Below are positions 20,873-34,800 of a stretch of DNA of 50,909 bases, piece by piece. Origin of the DNA: Ectocarpus siliculosus (Eukaryota; Sar; Phaeophyceae; Ectocarpales; Ectocarpaceae); the NCBI GenBank assembly GCA_000310025.1, contig FN648366.1, positions 268,575 through 319,483 on the forward strand. Direction: 5' to 3'. The stretch's first letter is position 1. The number at the start of each line of letters is the position of its first letter. Both the position numbers and the translations under genes were made by a program. The notes beneath the pieces are model-generated. The model had not been told where the DNA came from. It did no database searches and worked only from the letters and a program-made list of their open reading frames with translations.

Positions 20873-23318
20873 ATGGCACCGATGAAGCTGACATACTTCG
20901 AATTTGTGAGTGTATCTAGTCTAACGGTTGGGTTAGCCTATGATACTCGAGCGATACAAAATTCCGGCGGTGAACTGAGCGCGCATTGTGTGTGTCCGTC
21001 CATCTTCCATCATAGGTTGTGCGTGTGATTCTGCTTTGAAGGCCTCACGCGTCATCAGACTGCTCGTCCAGCTCCGACAACTTCCCTCGTACCCCTCCCT
21101 TGGCGGTCGTCACGCTACAGCACTGCCGACCCGCTCACCCCACAAACATGCTCACAAATCGAGAGGCTAAACGAGTTTTAGTCTACACACACATACGTAG
21201 GTGTCAGAATTTTGGAACTTTTTGCTGCAACACTGCTGCTGTAGCCTTCTGCACCACAGAGCTCAGAGCTCGCACGCCACAGGAAGCGAATAACGTGCGC
21301 TCAATCGTCGAGAGATGGTTCAAGGCTGTGAGCCTCGTGGAAGTAGGTGTGTATTTCGTACGAGCGGGCCGGCGCTACTGAGCTGGCAACAAAAGTTTCA
21401 CGCACGTTTGCAAGTGATAAAGTCTACAGTATCCAACGCCCTTTCTAAAAATCTGTTGCCTGTCCGTTTGTCTCGCAGGCCGCCCTGGGTGAACCACTGA
21501 GACTAGCGCTGGCACAGAGCGGGGTTGAATGGATCGACAACAGGGTGCCGAGCGAGCAGTGGCCCACTCTCAAGCCAAGTGAGTCTGCTGAGGCAGTGCT
21601 GTTCTTTTGGCAGCTGGAGGTTGTCTATTGTTGTCGAAGTAGCTGCTGGAGCTCTGCCCTTGATTTCGGCTCTCGGTAAGATGTTTTGCTGTCGATCCGG
21701 AGATCCGCCGAGATCCGTCCCCGCCAAAAGCCTGTCTCTCCAATGTTATTATTTGCAGCTCCAGTCTCCTCTCTTGCGGCCTGGAGTACCAGCCAAACTA
21801 ACAGGCAGCACATGGCGGTGTTGAGAGGTAACTTTCCATGAAGCCAGATCTCAACGGATGTTGTCTGGACCGCGGAAGCGCCAGGCTACATATATGTGCA
21901 GCACACCTTCGGCAGTTCAAATCTTGTACAAATACAGCAGCAGCAGCATTTGTTGTTGTTTTTTGTCTTCCTTTCAGGTCAGCCCTCACAGCACTACTGC
22001 TGTAGTACCGTTTACGCCAACCCGTGGTACCACAGAAGAGTTTCCCCCTACCCACCCCTCCTGCGGTAGTTTGCCCTCGATTTTTAATGCGAGAAGAGTG
22101 CGGCACTCTCTTCCCTCTGTGTTGTATACAGTACGCGAACTATGCATATAGTATTTGTATGTACATGTAGCGTTCCACCCAACCACAGGCTACGAACGGA
22201 AGCGAGAGAAAAACCCACTTTGCAAAGATCTCGCTTACGCCAGGATTCAAACCCCCGACCCTTACCACCTAGTGCAGAAGGTTTTCGAGGATACCACCTA
22301 GACTACCAGGGCGAGCAGTACGCATGTTTTTTCCAGACTGGATGATTTCGCGGTTTTCACAAAAAAAAGTTGTCCGATTATCCTTCTTGCCAAACGTACA
22401 ACGCTGAGAACAGTGAGTCTAATGGCCATATATATGCTGTTTCTCACATATGAAGTGACTTTCGCACAACTAAAACTGCGCGTGTCTCGCCTGCCGCGTG
22501 CTATTTTTTCCACCGTGCTCAGCTCTGCCGTACCAACAGATGCCCGTGTTGGAGGTAGATGGGGCGGTCATCCCTCAAAGTTTGGCAATTCTTCGCTACG
22601 TCGGGAAGATCGGGAACTTGTACCCCACCGACCCCATCCAAGCCGCTTTCGCCGACAGTGCAACTGACGCTGTCAGCGACATCCAGGGCTACATGAGAGG
22701 CATCATTTTCGAGAAGGACGCGGACAAGAAGGTACGGCAGGCAGTATAGTGGAACATGTTTCCATGCACCCCCCCCCCGCCCCCCCCAAGTTGCCGTCGC
22801 TCGCAAGCGTTAGTCTACTTACTACCCGTCCGCATGATCTGCTCCGGTTATGAACAACAAGCCCCCACCCCAACCCTCGACCTGCCTTGCCTCTACACGA
22901 CCCTCGAAGCCAAGTTCATTAATTGACGAGGCACCAGCAAATCGTGTCACTCGAGGGAATGGATTGCGAAGTATGTAGATTCCGAAACTTGTAGATTCCA
23001 AAGTTGTTCGTTCATGTATGTATTCCGTTGGCGCGCGCTGTTGCTGTCCTGATGGAGTATCTGCTGCCCCACACGCTACGAGGTATATGTAGTGCTATCC
23101 TTGTCATCGGTGACAATGCGGTTGCTATAATACCACCGTGCGTTTTCAGTGGACACGTGACTTGATCCGTTTGGCACAGGCTTGAACGCCGTGGAAGCAG
23201 TACGCATTCGATTTCCCATGTGGCCGAAACTAACCTTCGGTCGCGACCCGTTCAGCCATCCATGATCCATGTTGTTCCTCAGCGAGGTTTGATGCCATGA
23301 CGTATCTAACAATACTTT

Positions 23319-23408
<90 letters not shown>

Positions 23409-24677
23409 CTCCTTTGTCTTTGCTCGCGCCACGTCTCCTACCCTGATCGCAGGCGCAACTGCGCAAAGACCTGGTCGAGACCCTTCTCCCAACGTGAGTG
23501 CCGCCTCAACGTTGGCCTTTTGTGACCCCCCCCGCCTTCATCTGGTGTAATCATACTCGTACTGGGGGAATCTGTCTGCATTTATTTGCGATCTGGATGC
23601 TCAACAAACGTGTTCGGCTACATGCATACCATATGAGATAGCGAGACATTGAAGCCGTGGCGAGATGGGAAGTCGCGAATACTTGCCCCACCAGCGTGCA
23701 TAAAAAAAACGAGGTGTTCACACATGTAGAGCATGAAGACGGTGGTATTGGTACCAGCGGGGGTGACCATGCGCTTGATGCACAGCTTGACACGAGGCAA
23801 CGTTGTTCTCACACTCATACTTCACACCCTCACGGGGTCCCAGTTCATGACCGATAGAAGTGTTTTGTGTTTTCAACCGCACTAAGACTGACGTCTTTTC
23901 ATTGGTCAGCCAGTTAGCGCGGTCGATGCTAATAATAAAAAAAACACAAACACACCCGTCCCTTCCTCGTCAACCCTCCACCCACATTTGCGTTCAACGT
24001 TTTTCGCAGGTGGCTGGCCAATTTGGAGAAGGCGTTGAAGCTGGCTGGCGGCGAGTACTTCGCCGGGGACAAGGTAAGAAGAGGACGAACATTGTACATA
24101 GCACACTCTTCCAGTGTTGTAACTTGACTGTTTTTTTCGCCGCGCGTACCACCCCTCACTCGCTCTTTCGCTCGTACATCACGTTGCCCGCATCAGCTCA
24201 ATCGATGGGTACATAAGGAAGCATCTCGTGTCCGATACTGGTGTGGTGTGGCACAAGAGCTACATAGATACTTGCTCATCATCATAAAATATTATGGTAG
24301 CCGACGAGAACGTACGTACGTGCCATTTTCACTCTATCTACTCGCCGAACTCCTTCCCACCCTGGAAGCAATTTTTTTTCTTCCCTCTCGGGCCCCGTTG
24401 CCCGGAGGCGGTAGCCCGGTTGCGCTGCGGCCTTTGTGACCGATTCATTTCTTACGTGCGTTCCGTGGTCTTGACGACATTGCTTCTTTCTTCCTTGTAA
24501 CAGCTCTCCATCGGCGACATCGCGGTTGTCGCACGGCTGAACTGGCTCACGGACGGTACCTTCGAGGGCGTCCCCTCGACCCTCTTGGACGAGTCCCCCC
24601 TCGTGTCCTCGCTCGTGCAGAGGGTCATGGCCGAGCCGAGGATCGTGGCGTACATGGAGGAGCGACCCAAGAAGTAG
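20873..24677 (+). CDS. Cytosolic glutathione S-transferase, six exons
   Basis: Conjugates reduced glutathione to electrophiles; a soluble detoxification enzyme, 206 aa. Exons: 20873-20905, 21479-21578, 22523-22731, 23453-23493, 24010-24073, 24504-24677. All introns are GT-AG, and together they give an open frame of 621 nt. The N-terminal thioredoxin-like domain starts MAPMKLTYFEF, with the usual catalytic Tyr at position 8. It contains EPLRLALAQSGVEW, the cis-proline motif QMPVLEVDG and the glutathione gamma-glutamyl site QSLAILRYVG. The C-terminal helical domain includes the N-capping box SIGDIAVV and ends EERPKK. Length and motif order fit the Sigma/Mu-like soluble GSTs; the class is not certain. 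Intron 1 is 573 bp, intron 2 (944 bp) contains a SINE and intron 3 contains an ~85-bp CT microsatellite. The ATG is chosen because it gives the canonical N-terminus; the 5' UTR is CA-rich. Confidence 0.93.
21950..22316 (-). mobile_element. tRNA-derived SINE, diverged copy in GST intron 2
   Basis: Minus strand: a head with TAGTCTAGGTGGTATCC (degenerate A box) and GGTTTGAATCC (B box), then the shared body (TCTTCTCGCATTAAAAATCG region). It ends in a mixed A/CAA tail where the other copies have poly(A). It has several substitutions and a small insertion relative to the copies at 5382 and 37303, so it is older. Confidence 0.7.
23322..23406. repeat. (CT)n microsatellite in GST intron 3
   Basis: About 42 uninterrupted CT dinucleotides ending 46 bp before exon 4 of GST. 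The long minus-strand R-E-R-E ORFs are this repeat read in translation. It may also act as an extended polypyrimidine tract for the intron 3 acceptor. Confidence 0.95.
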
Positions 24678-26059
24678 ATGACAGAGATTGCTCAGTAGTA
24701 GTTTGCCTTGCACGCGTGTTGAGCTACTAGCGTGCTACTGTACCGCAGAAAATTCTGTGCTGTAGGTACGCCGAAATTGTACTGTCGGTAGGCGGAAAGT
24801 TGCTGTAGACAACGGGCAGGAAGCTTTTCAACGGCATAGTAAGTGGGTGGTGGACGTGGTAATGTCTTTCTGGGTTTCTTTGTGTAGGTGTGGGTTCTTC
24901 TTGCGTGCTTCTTGTGCTATTTTCTGCCACCCATGAATAGACCGATGATCATGGGCGTCTGGCGCAGACTTCGTCTCATGTTACAGGCCAAGATTGAGTA
25001 GGTGGTGTGGAATGGAAGGCTTGGACGGTGAAAAAAAATTGTTGTGAGTGTTCCATTTGTTTCCCCTTCTCTTGAATTCTTTCAGTGAGGAACGCACACA
25101 GTATGTGTCGTTCAAGGACTTGAACAATGCAAGTGTCTTTCTCTCTCTGTTGAACTCTTCGCGAGTCAGGGACAAAACACAGTTAATTTGTGTCGTTCGA
25201 CTTGCACTCCTTTTGAGCCCTGCCTTCAATCAAGCGTCATGGTGGTGGACAGGGTGCTTCCTGTGCGGTTGGCGGCCCCCGTGGCCTTGGCGGCCAAGCA
25301 GTCATTGCATGACCCGTAGTCTTCCATGACTGAATTATTTATAGACTGGTCCGTCCGCAATAGTGTCAGCTTCACCCCACCTGGGTACCGTGCATGACGT
25401 ACATACGAGGTGCGTTGCCGACAAGACGTATCGGCACAGGGAACATGTGTTGGCTTCATAAAACGATTCGCCCGTTTTTTCTTCCCGGCGGGTTTGTAAG
25501 CCTCGTCCAGGCCAATCCAGACTTCCTTGGCTAGGAGACAGCACAATCTGTCTGCATGACGGAGTTATCGAAACATTTACTTTGGCGGTAGTTCTAGCGC
25601 CAGGTTCCCTGTTGGAGGGATTGCACCTGGCATCGCGCACCCAACGCCTCCAATAGAAAGAGAGGTACACCGATTTCACGCATGCATACGGGAGGTGATC
25701 TGTTCGCCGTTGGTCGGGACGTTACACGTTCCAAAACCCTTTTCGCTGGCCAAGCGCGTGTCTCTGTTGTCTATGTAGAACTCCAGGTAGAGGTGTGAAA
25801 GGCTCCGTATCCTCGACTCTGTTATGTTTGCACATTTTTCCTTCCTCTTAAAACAAATCGCTTGTTGCACATGGCCGATGTGTCCGGGGTACAACAATAT
25901 TGTCCACTGTATAAGACCGTGTATTGTTGTTGTTGTCTTCACAAAAAAACAAAAAAAAGGAATTGAAAATCGACAAAATCAGGTAACCCAACCCTTCCTG
26001 AGACAGACAGGCTGTGTTAACACCAAGTTGGACCGAGCTGATTCAAAGACAAATTAACG
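24678..26059. other. No recognised gene
   Basis: The longest candidate is on the minus strand (25226-25546, continuing partly out of frame to 25679). It includes GLDEAYKPAGKKKRANRF, a CADTSCRQRTSY stretch and YGSCNDC. The composition is protein-like, but I cannot assign a family. It could be a transposase relic or chance. A GTTGTTGTTGTCTTCAC junction at 25926-25942 is a trace of the CAA-tailed element. Confidence 0.35.
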
Positions 26060-28112
26060 TGATGCCATGGACAGACAACACGGAGATTCTCTCTCAAAGG
26101 GAAACGGCGGTGTTGGGCTGTTTTGCTTGCTTGACCATAATCGACTGCTGTTGTATCAACTCCCACAAACGAATACCCTGAACACTATCTCTTCTTGGCG
26201 AAGTCTCCTCAATCAGTCATCGATTGTTGCCTCAAACCCGTCAAAGACGCTACTCAGTTATTGATCACGAGCTGTTCTCCGTCGGCCCTCGACTGCTGCC
26301 TCGACCCCTCAACGATACCAAAACGTTGTTCATGAGCGATTCATATTCAGCCGCCATGTCCACCCCTACGTGGACGCCAAGCGAATGCTGAAGAACGCTG
26401 CTCATTCAGTAATCGGTCGTCTCAACGCTTCATACAAGACACCTCCAGTTGTTCACGAGCGGTAGTCTATGAACCAAGAACCGTCCGCTCAGTCGTAAAC
26501 CGTCTCACCAACCAACCATCGACCGTCTCCATCGGTATTAAGGACATCGACCATCTCATCAGACAGCCATCGACTGATGTTTCCAACTCTGAAAGACACC
26601 ATACATTTATTCACGGACGGCTCTCAGTCAGTAATCAACTGACACTACGCAGGTGTTCACGAAGGGGCAGTCAATCGACCGTCTCCATCGGTTTAAGGAC
26701 ATCGACCATCTCATCAGACAGTCATCGACTGATGTTTCCAACTCTGAAAGACACCATACATTCACGGACGGCTCTCAATCGATAATCAACGTCTATCTCT
26801 ACCCTACGCAAGTGTTCACGAAGGGGCAGTCAATCGACCGTCCCAGCCCCAGATGACATCGTCCGTCTGATCAAGTTGCCATCGGCTAATGCTTCAAGCT
26901 CCACAAGTTGGCCAGCGTCTGTTCACGGACGGCTCTGAATCAGCCATCAACAGCTGTCTCATCCCCTCAACGACACTACCCAGGTGTTCACGAACGGAAA
27001 TCAAATGTCAAGCCTCTAAGACAAGTGACATTGGCTGATGTTTCAAACTCCAAAAAGGGGCCAAACGCCTGTTCACGGACGCCTCTTAATCAGCCATCAG
27101 CAGCTGCCTCAACGCCTCAAAGACACTCAATGCCTGTTCACGAACGGTAGTCAATCGTTTTCGAACGACTCTCAAATCAGGAAGGGACTGCTCCTCTTCA
27201 AACACACTAAGCGCCTGATTACGAATGACTCCCAACCAGCCGTCAACTCTGCTGTCTCAACAGCTACAGCATGCCGGACAGCGTGCCGGTTCACGAACGG
27301 TAGTCAATCGTTTTCGAATGCAAATCAGAAACGAACTGCGTTCTCTCAAAACACGCCCAGTGCCTCAAAACGAATGACTCCCAACACGCCGTCAACTCTG
27401 CTGTCTCAACCCCTACAGCATGCCGGTTCACGAACGGTAGTCAGTCGTTTACGATCGGCTCTCCATCAGCAACGAACCGGTTTTTCTCAACAACACACCC
27501 AGTGCCTGATTACGAATGACTCCCAACCAGCCGTCAAATCTGCTGTCTCAACCCCTACAGCATGCCGGTTCACAAACCACCAATCGTTTACGAACAGATC
27601 TCCATCAGCAATGAACTGATTTTTCTCAACAACACACCCAGTGCCTGATTACGAATGACTCCCAACCAGCCGTCAAATCTGCTGTCTCAACCCCTACAGC
27701 ATGCCGGTTCACAAACCACCAATCGTTTACGAACAGATCTCCATCAGCAATGAACTGATTTTTCTCAACAACACACCCAGTGCCTGATTACGAATGACTC
27801 CCAACCAGCCATCAACTCTGGTGTCTCAACCGCTACAGCATGCCGGTTCACGAACGGTAGTCAATCGTTTTCGAACGCAAATCAGCAACGAACCGGTTTT
27901 TCTCAAAACACACTCAGTGCCTGAATACGAATGACTCCCGACCAGCCGTCAGCTCTGCTGTCTCAACCGCTACAGCACGCCGGTTCACAAACGGTAGTCA
28001 ATCGTTTACGATCGGCTCTCAATCAGCAACGAACTGCTTTCTTTTTAAGCATCCCAGACACCTGAGTATGGAATGACTCTCAACCAGTCATCAACTCTGC
28101 TGTTCCAACCCC
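26060..28112. repeat. Satellite of ~139-bp (right) and ~150-bp (left) units
   Basis: From about 27150 to 28130, units of 137-144 bp repeat, marked by GCCGGTTCAC at about 27285, 27422, 27566, 27703, 27842 and 27980. Each carries AATGACTCCCAACCAGCCGT, CTGCTGTCTCAACC and CAATCGTTT blocks. The units starting 27566 and 27703 are almost identical (recent duplication). To the left (26500-26960) diverged, longer units share TTCACGGACGGCTCTCA and CATCGACCATCTCATCAGA. No sustained ORF on either strand. It abuts the 3' end of the FNIP-repeat gene. Confidence 0.8.
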
Positions 28113-28402
28113 TTATAGCATTCCGGTTCGCGAGCGGCTCATTGTGGAGCCCGCGGCTCGGACCTCGCACCCCCGGGGCCACGCGACGCTCTGCAGGGGG
28201 ACGTGGTTGCTGAAGAAGAACTGTCCGAAGACAAGCTGTTCGATGCCCTGAGGCCACACAACGGTGTCCACTCGCTGCCTGTAGCTGCGTCCGAGCTTGA
28301 GCTGCCGAGACGGTAGGCGTACACGCGGGAGAAGAAGAAAAATGGGACTTAGGGCAGGTGCCATATCGGTTTCGTTGTGGAGACAACAACGACAACAGCA
28401 AA

Positions 28403-28448
<46 letters not shown>

Positions 28449-28850
28449 ACAACAACACTGCAACACCAACATCAACTCCGACACCAACACCAAAACCACC
28501 AACAACCGCAACAACAAACAGACCCAACAACAACAACAACAACAACAACAGCAACAGTGGCACACGCAACAACACCACCACCACCACAAACAACAGCAAC
28601 AACAAACAGGACCACCGCAACAACAGCAACAATAACAACAACACACAGCTATAATACCATCAACCAACAACACCAAAACGTTGCCACCCAATCGATTGTC
28701 ACCTTCTCAAGCCCCACCGGCCAGCGCACCCCCTGAAGCCCCTCGTTGAAACCGTCACCGAGGCTCAGCTCCTTCAGAGAAGCGGGAAACGCCGCGTTGT
28801 CTAGGAAACCCGTCGGAAAGCCTCCCTGGAAGTGAAGCTTGATCAGCCTG

Positions 28851-28892
<42 letters not shown>

Positions 28893-31800
28893 CTTCACGT
28901 TAAAAACCGTTACGTTCTCTCTACCCAGTACCTTCTTCTGTCCGTACTAGTCAAACACTTGACTCGGTCGATTCCCGCGTGCGTGAGGTTCATGAGCGGA
29001 GAGGTTGGGGGTGCGGCGCTCGATGCAGTACAGAGTGGTTTTGCGCCACCAGGTCAAAGGCATTGGTTGGCAGTTGCGAAAGCAAACACAAATACAAAGA
29101 GCTTTCTGGTCACTTCACGCTTCCGCCGATTCCATAAATTGTCAACAATATATTTGTTGTTGTGCTTGTCTTGACATAAAAACGGTTCCGGTCTCCGCTC
29201 AGTACCTTTTAGTATCCGTACTGGTCCACCTGACGCGAACGTAATGCCTTCAAGCAAGCTCAATACGTAATGCAGTAAAGGGCACCAAAGTAAACCCGAA
29301 ACGGGGATCAATTGTAGCGTAACCCAGCCTCCACAGGAAACCCGTAACAAAAGTGATCATTTGTAGCGAAGCCCAGTCTCCGCCAAACATGCTAACTCTG
29401 CCGTACCTCGGGGACAAGGGGGTTCTCCGGAGAAGCGGGAGCACCCGGCACACCAGAGACAGTTCCTCGAGCGTGTCCGGCCACTTCACGCCTCCCAGGG
29501 GCTGCTTGAACTCCCACCCCAGGGAGACAACGCGGAGCGACCCCGGCCACGAAACGCCTTCCAGGGCCTGGTCGAAGTTGCGGCCGAAGCGGAGGCTTCG
29601 CAGGCAAGGGGGCCAGCTTGCCAGCTCGACCGGCTGGTCGAAGGACTTCCCGAAGATCAGCTGCGGGTGTGATGGTGCGTGGGGTATTGAAATCGCAGGG
29701 TTGCTTGTCAAGAGGGGCATCCATGCTGAGATCTAACACGGCGCGGGCTTGTTGGGTTTCCGAATGTTCGCTGCGGCGAGTTTTTCGCGGGGGTACGCGC
29801 TGTAGTAAGATCGCGGGGTTGTTTGTCAAGAGGTGTGCTGAGATCTCTAACACGGTGCGGACTTGTTGAAAGAATTTCCGAAGGTCAGCCTCGGGACTTT
29901 CTCGACACGGTGCGTGCGGTAAAAAATCGTGGGATTGTTTTGTCAAGAGGGGTATCTGTCTTGAGATGTAACACGGTGCAGGCTTGCCGAACGAGTTTCC
30001 GAAGGTCAGACTGCTGGTTGTTTTCCGAGACGGTGCATGCGGTATGATAATCGTGGTGACTCGCCAAGATCTGACACAACTGGTTGGATTTGTCTCGTGG
30101 AAGGTCTTCCAAGCTATGATCACCCGGAGGTGGCTAGCGGAGGCATACCGTCCTTTTTCCTCCAAAGGCTTCATCCTGCTGTGCATTTGATTAACCCAGA
30201 AGATCTGATATCGGTGGAAACTAGAAATTAACACACACGTTTGGTCACGCTATAAGTAGCAGACAAGCGACCGTCGCAAAAACCCTCCGTATTGTAGTTG
30301 TTGCTGTTGTGGTTGTCTTCACACTAAAACCCGGGCGGTTCTCTCTACCCAGTACTCCCTTCTTCTGCGCGTACTAGTCTAATACTTGACGCGGTCGATT
30401 CCCGTGGTTGCAGGCTAACTTACGATAAAAAGGTACAATAATTCTACACTAAAACTAACATGTAACTAGCACAATAGATTATTTTCTGCAAGAAGCAGCG
30501 TTCGTCTGGATACCGCAGCGGGGGCCCTCGGCAGACCCGCAATGCTAGCAACGTGCGTGTTACGATTTCAACGGCACTATTGCGGACACCTTGCACGACC
30601 CAACCAGCCCTAATGGAGGCCCACCACCACAAGGTGATGTACCACTATTGATGCTTATTGACGTGCTAGAAGAGGCGTTTTGTACCTTCTGGTGTGCCCA
30701 AGGCCTTACCTCTTCGAGCCCAACCGGTCACACGACCCGTTCCACGTCACGATTTAAAGCGGGTTTCGAAAACCATCCCCATTTTTTACCTCTGTGGCTA
30801 CATGAGAAAGAGGCGTTTTGCACCTTCTTCTGGTGGCCAATGACGTACCTCTTCGAGCCCTGCGGGCCACACGACCCGTTCCACGGGACGGTTAAACCGG
30901 ATTCCGAAAACCATCTTCCTGAGACCCATGGGGAACACCGTCCTCTCGATTTCTCGGTCGAAGGCGTTCCCGAAGGCCACTTCCTCCAGCATCCTTGGCC
31001 ACCGCACCGCCTCCACCTCCTGAAAATCAAAAACAGCATTTCAGACCGCGCCACCGCCCTTAAGAACCTTGTTGTTTTGGCCAAAGCTCGTTCCACAGTG
31101 TTGTTTTTCGGGGTAAGCCAACATCTTCTACATTTTTTTCCGTCGCCCATTTTTTTCTCGACGTCGACCCTTCCACCTTTCCGGAACAAGCGGTATCAAC
31201 AAGAAAACTTGCCCTCGGGACACCGTTGAAATACAGGCAGGTTCCGCCAACGCTACAAGTATGCAAATGAATTTATTCATTGCTAATCTATCGTACAGAC
31301 TCTATTTGGAAAGAGATGGATTGGTTGTGTCATGTTGCGAAAAAAAAAAAAAGCCCCGGCCAAACCTAGAGGAAATCGTGGAAATACAGAGCCTTCGCTG
31401 ACGGTATGTATTCATTTCTACTCTATCGTAGACTCTCCTCTACGGATAGAGATGGATTCGCTGTGTCACATTAGGAAAAAAAGAAAAGAAAACGCGGCCT
31501 ACTGTACCTGGTCGAAGTCCGCGCCGAACGACAGCTTTCGAAGCCCCGACGGCCATTCAACTCCTTGGAGAGCCTGTAACGCCATCAGTGTTTGTTTGGT
31601 TCACACGGCGGTCGGGTGGGAAGAGAGTGGGCGCGCGCAGTCCATGATCTGATGAAACGAGCTTCTTTTGACTTGCCGGGGGGTGGAGAGTAGAGCATAT
31701 TTTCGTAGATCTCGAAGAGATGACAGATATTTCGAATGGGCATGCGCAGTCGATGCTCTGATGAAACGAGCTTTTGACTTGCCGGGGGGGTGGAGAGTAG

Positions 31801-34800
31801 AGCATATTTTCGTAGACCTCGAAGAGATGGCAGATATTTCGAATGGGCATGCGCAGTCGATGCTCTGATGAAACGAACGAACGTTTGACTTGACGGGGGG
31901 CGGAGAGTAGGGGCACTTTCTCGTAGATCTCGGAGATGACAGATACTTTCTGATGTTTCGGCTGGTGGTGGTGTTTGATGACGGTAGGTAGTGTTGGGCG
32001 GTGTTGGCACAGGAATCTGTTGCGCGCATCCGAAAATAAAACGACGCCGTTTCGTGGCCGATCTGGTGTTGTACATGGGAACCACGATTTATACTGTATT
32101 GAGAGTGCCATCGGGTATGCGGGCAAGAACACACCAGTGCCCTAACCCTAAGGAACTTAATCGTTACCCTGTTGGCGGCGGCGTGGAGGTTTGTGTGTGT
32201 CTCTATTGTTTGCATCGACCGCGCTACCGTAGGTGACATGCATATGATATGACACTCCCTGGACCGACTTCCACGGCCTGATTACTCCACGACAAAAAGA
32301 GGATGCCGAAATCAAAAGATGCGTTCTCAGAAAGCTCTCGACTAGGCGGTTCCAAGGCCGTCATGTTCGGCACCATTACTGCTTTTGCTACGGTTTATTC
32401 GAGCTTTGAAAATCGGTCCAGGGCGTGTGAGATATCTTATTCAACCTACGGAAACAGGCTGACCAACGAATGGATGCCAGGAGCAGTGCGGTTGAAAACG
32501 GGAAAAGCTGCAATGGGTCATGATGTGGGACTCCGTGAGGGCGGAATATGAGGGAGGCGTGCGTGCGTACGACAACGAAAGGACGCCAGAATCAGTGCGG
32601 TTGAAAACGGGAAACGCTTCTAGAGGCCATGATGTGGGACCCCGTGACGGGGGATCACGAGGGAGGATAGACTGTGTAAGCGGCTGCGTGAACCCTTGAC
32701 TCGGTCGTGCCGACGCTGGTAGAGGCAAAGGCGCGAGCACCGTAGGTTTCGAAAGACACCACACCCTCTGGACCGAAATAGTGCCGGTATGTGGCCAGTA
32801 ATTCACCGCCACTATTCCGGCCCGGTACTATTCGAAGTAATGAGAATGACTTGAAAATTCAGTGTGTGCCCGCCGAAAACACCGAACCGGCACTATATCG
32901 GGCATTAGCACTATTCAACCGGCACTAAACAGGGACCTCTGCTGTGTCTCCACGACCACGAAAGGGATATCCTCAAAATTAATTCAAGCGTTTCGGAAAA
33001 AAAAAACTCCCGACAACATGGTTCCAACGCCACGAAAGGGATATAATCAAAATCAATTCGAGCGTTTCGGAAAAAAAAATCTCGACAACATGGTTCCAAC
33101 GCCACCGTTTTCGGCACCGGCACTGATGTTCTTCCTGCCGCGTACCAGAGCTTTGAAAATCAGTCCGCGGGGGGGTGGTGTTATCTTTCGTATGCAACCT
33201 ACGGTATATCAACGCAAGATACCGCACGCCCTGGACCGATTTTCAAAGCTCGATTTCTCAACAGCAGAAAGAGTTGCGGCGTCGAAAACGGCGGCGTTGA
33301 AGTCGTCTCGTCGACAGCTTTCCGAAAATGTATCGTTTCGTTTATGCACCCTCTTCGTCGTGGAGTAATCGAGCTTACTTCCTTGCGTACGGATGACAAC
33401 TGCGTATGACTTGATTTATGTTCTGGTGTTTCACTTCCAGAGACGGTTACAAGCACTGTTTAACTGCCTCGAGAGTTGCCTGACCATTTTAACACAACGT
33501 GGTGCGATTATCCCGGGTGGGAGGGTGTTATCTTTCGTATGTAACCTGCGGTACTTCCTTCGGCGGCTGAGCATAACCGCGTCAGCTGGCCCATACCCCC
33601 ACCTTGTTGAAGCTGCGGCCGAACACAAGCTCCTTGAGCGCCCTCGGCCAGGCTGCCACGCGCACCGGTTGGTTGAACGCGCAGCCGAACGACATTCTCT
33701 CCAACCCGTCCGGCCACGCCACTTCGTCTATCGCCTGCGGGACGTTTCGTCGACGTCAAGAAAAAGCTAAATTGTTTTGCGGTACGAGCGATGGTACAAT
33801 AGGGGGCGTGCACTTTTGGGGTTGACATCTTACCGTAGATTGCGTAAGATACCAACCCCCCCCGGAACGATTTGCAAAGCTTCATTCCAATGCCAAGACG
33901 ATGAATGAACGAACCGAAACGTTTTCGGAGAGCTCTCGACCAGACGGGTTCAACGGCGCCATTTTCGGCACCCCCACTTCCTCTGTACCGTAGACGACAC
34001 AAGATAACACACCCCCTGGACCGATTTTCAAAGCTCGATTATGCCACGACGAACAACATTCACTGACGGAACGATGCAGTTTCGGGAAGCTCTCGACGAG
34101 ACGGCTTCAACGCCGCCGTTCTCGACACCACCGTTCTCTCTGCTGTTGAGAAATCGAGCTTTGAAAACCTGTCCAGGGGGTGTTATCTTGTGTCGTATAC
34201 GGTAGGGGCGGTGACATCTTCCGGTTTTGGGAGAATCGGGTACCAGTCCTGTTTTGGTTATCCTACATCGATACGTCGCGGCCAACAGGTTGAAGAAGAG
34301 TGTGTCACCCCACCCGAAGGCGTAACACGAGGTGACCCCGTACCACAGCATCGCTCGTACAATACGGTACGCGCAACGGTGAAGAACCGTCAAGCCCGAT
34401 CAATTGCGGTTATCCGAAGAACAAAAACGGTACGCGCAACGATAAAGAACCGCCTAGCTCGATCATTTGCGGTATGCGAAGAACGAAAACGGTACGCGTA
34501 CCGGTGAAAAACCGGCCGGCTCCATCAATTGCGGTATCAGATAAAAAAACTCAACAGGGTATAAATATGACATTGTGTGTGCGCCTCCGCATGGAAAACC
34601 CCCCGGGCTCTTGTCTGCTGAAGAGATTACCTTGTGGTTTTTCAAGAAAAAAAAAAAAAAGGAGAATATCCGAGAGTTCTTGGTTACGTGCATGTAATTT
34701 TGAATGGACGGAAAAACACCGCATTTGCTCTCTGAAACCCGTACTTTCCCGTAACACCCCATGACTGTTACTCTCACTTAAGAACTTAGCAGTTGAGAAA

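Noticed and set aside
23076-23492. Long R-E-R-E minus ORFs
   Set aside because: Pure translation of the (CT)n microsatellite in a GST intron. The same applies at 6028-6497 and at the GA tract near 2485.
28045-28691. PolyQ, polyL, polyC and polyT ORFs over CAG/CAA tracts
   Set aside because: Open in all frames because of the trinucleotide repeat. Only the exon 28301-28113 part is supported by the FNIP register.
28826-28847. Acceptor at 28847 for the penultimate FNIP exon
   Set aside because: It gives the wrong phase and breaks the 22-residue register. The acceptor at 28825 (CTTCACTTCCAG) restores both.
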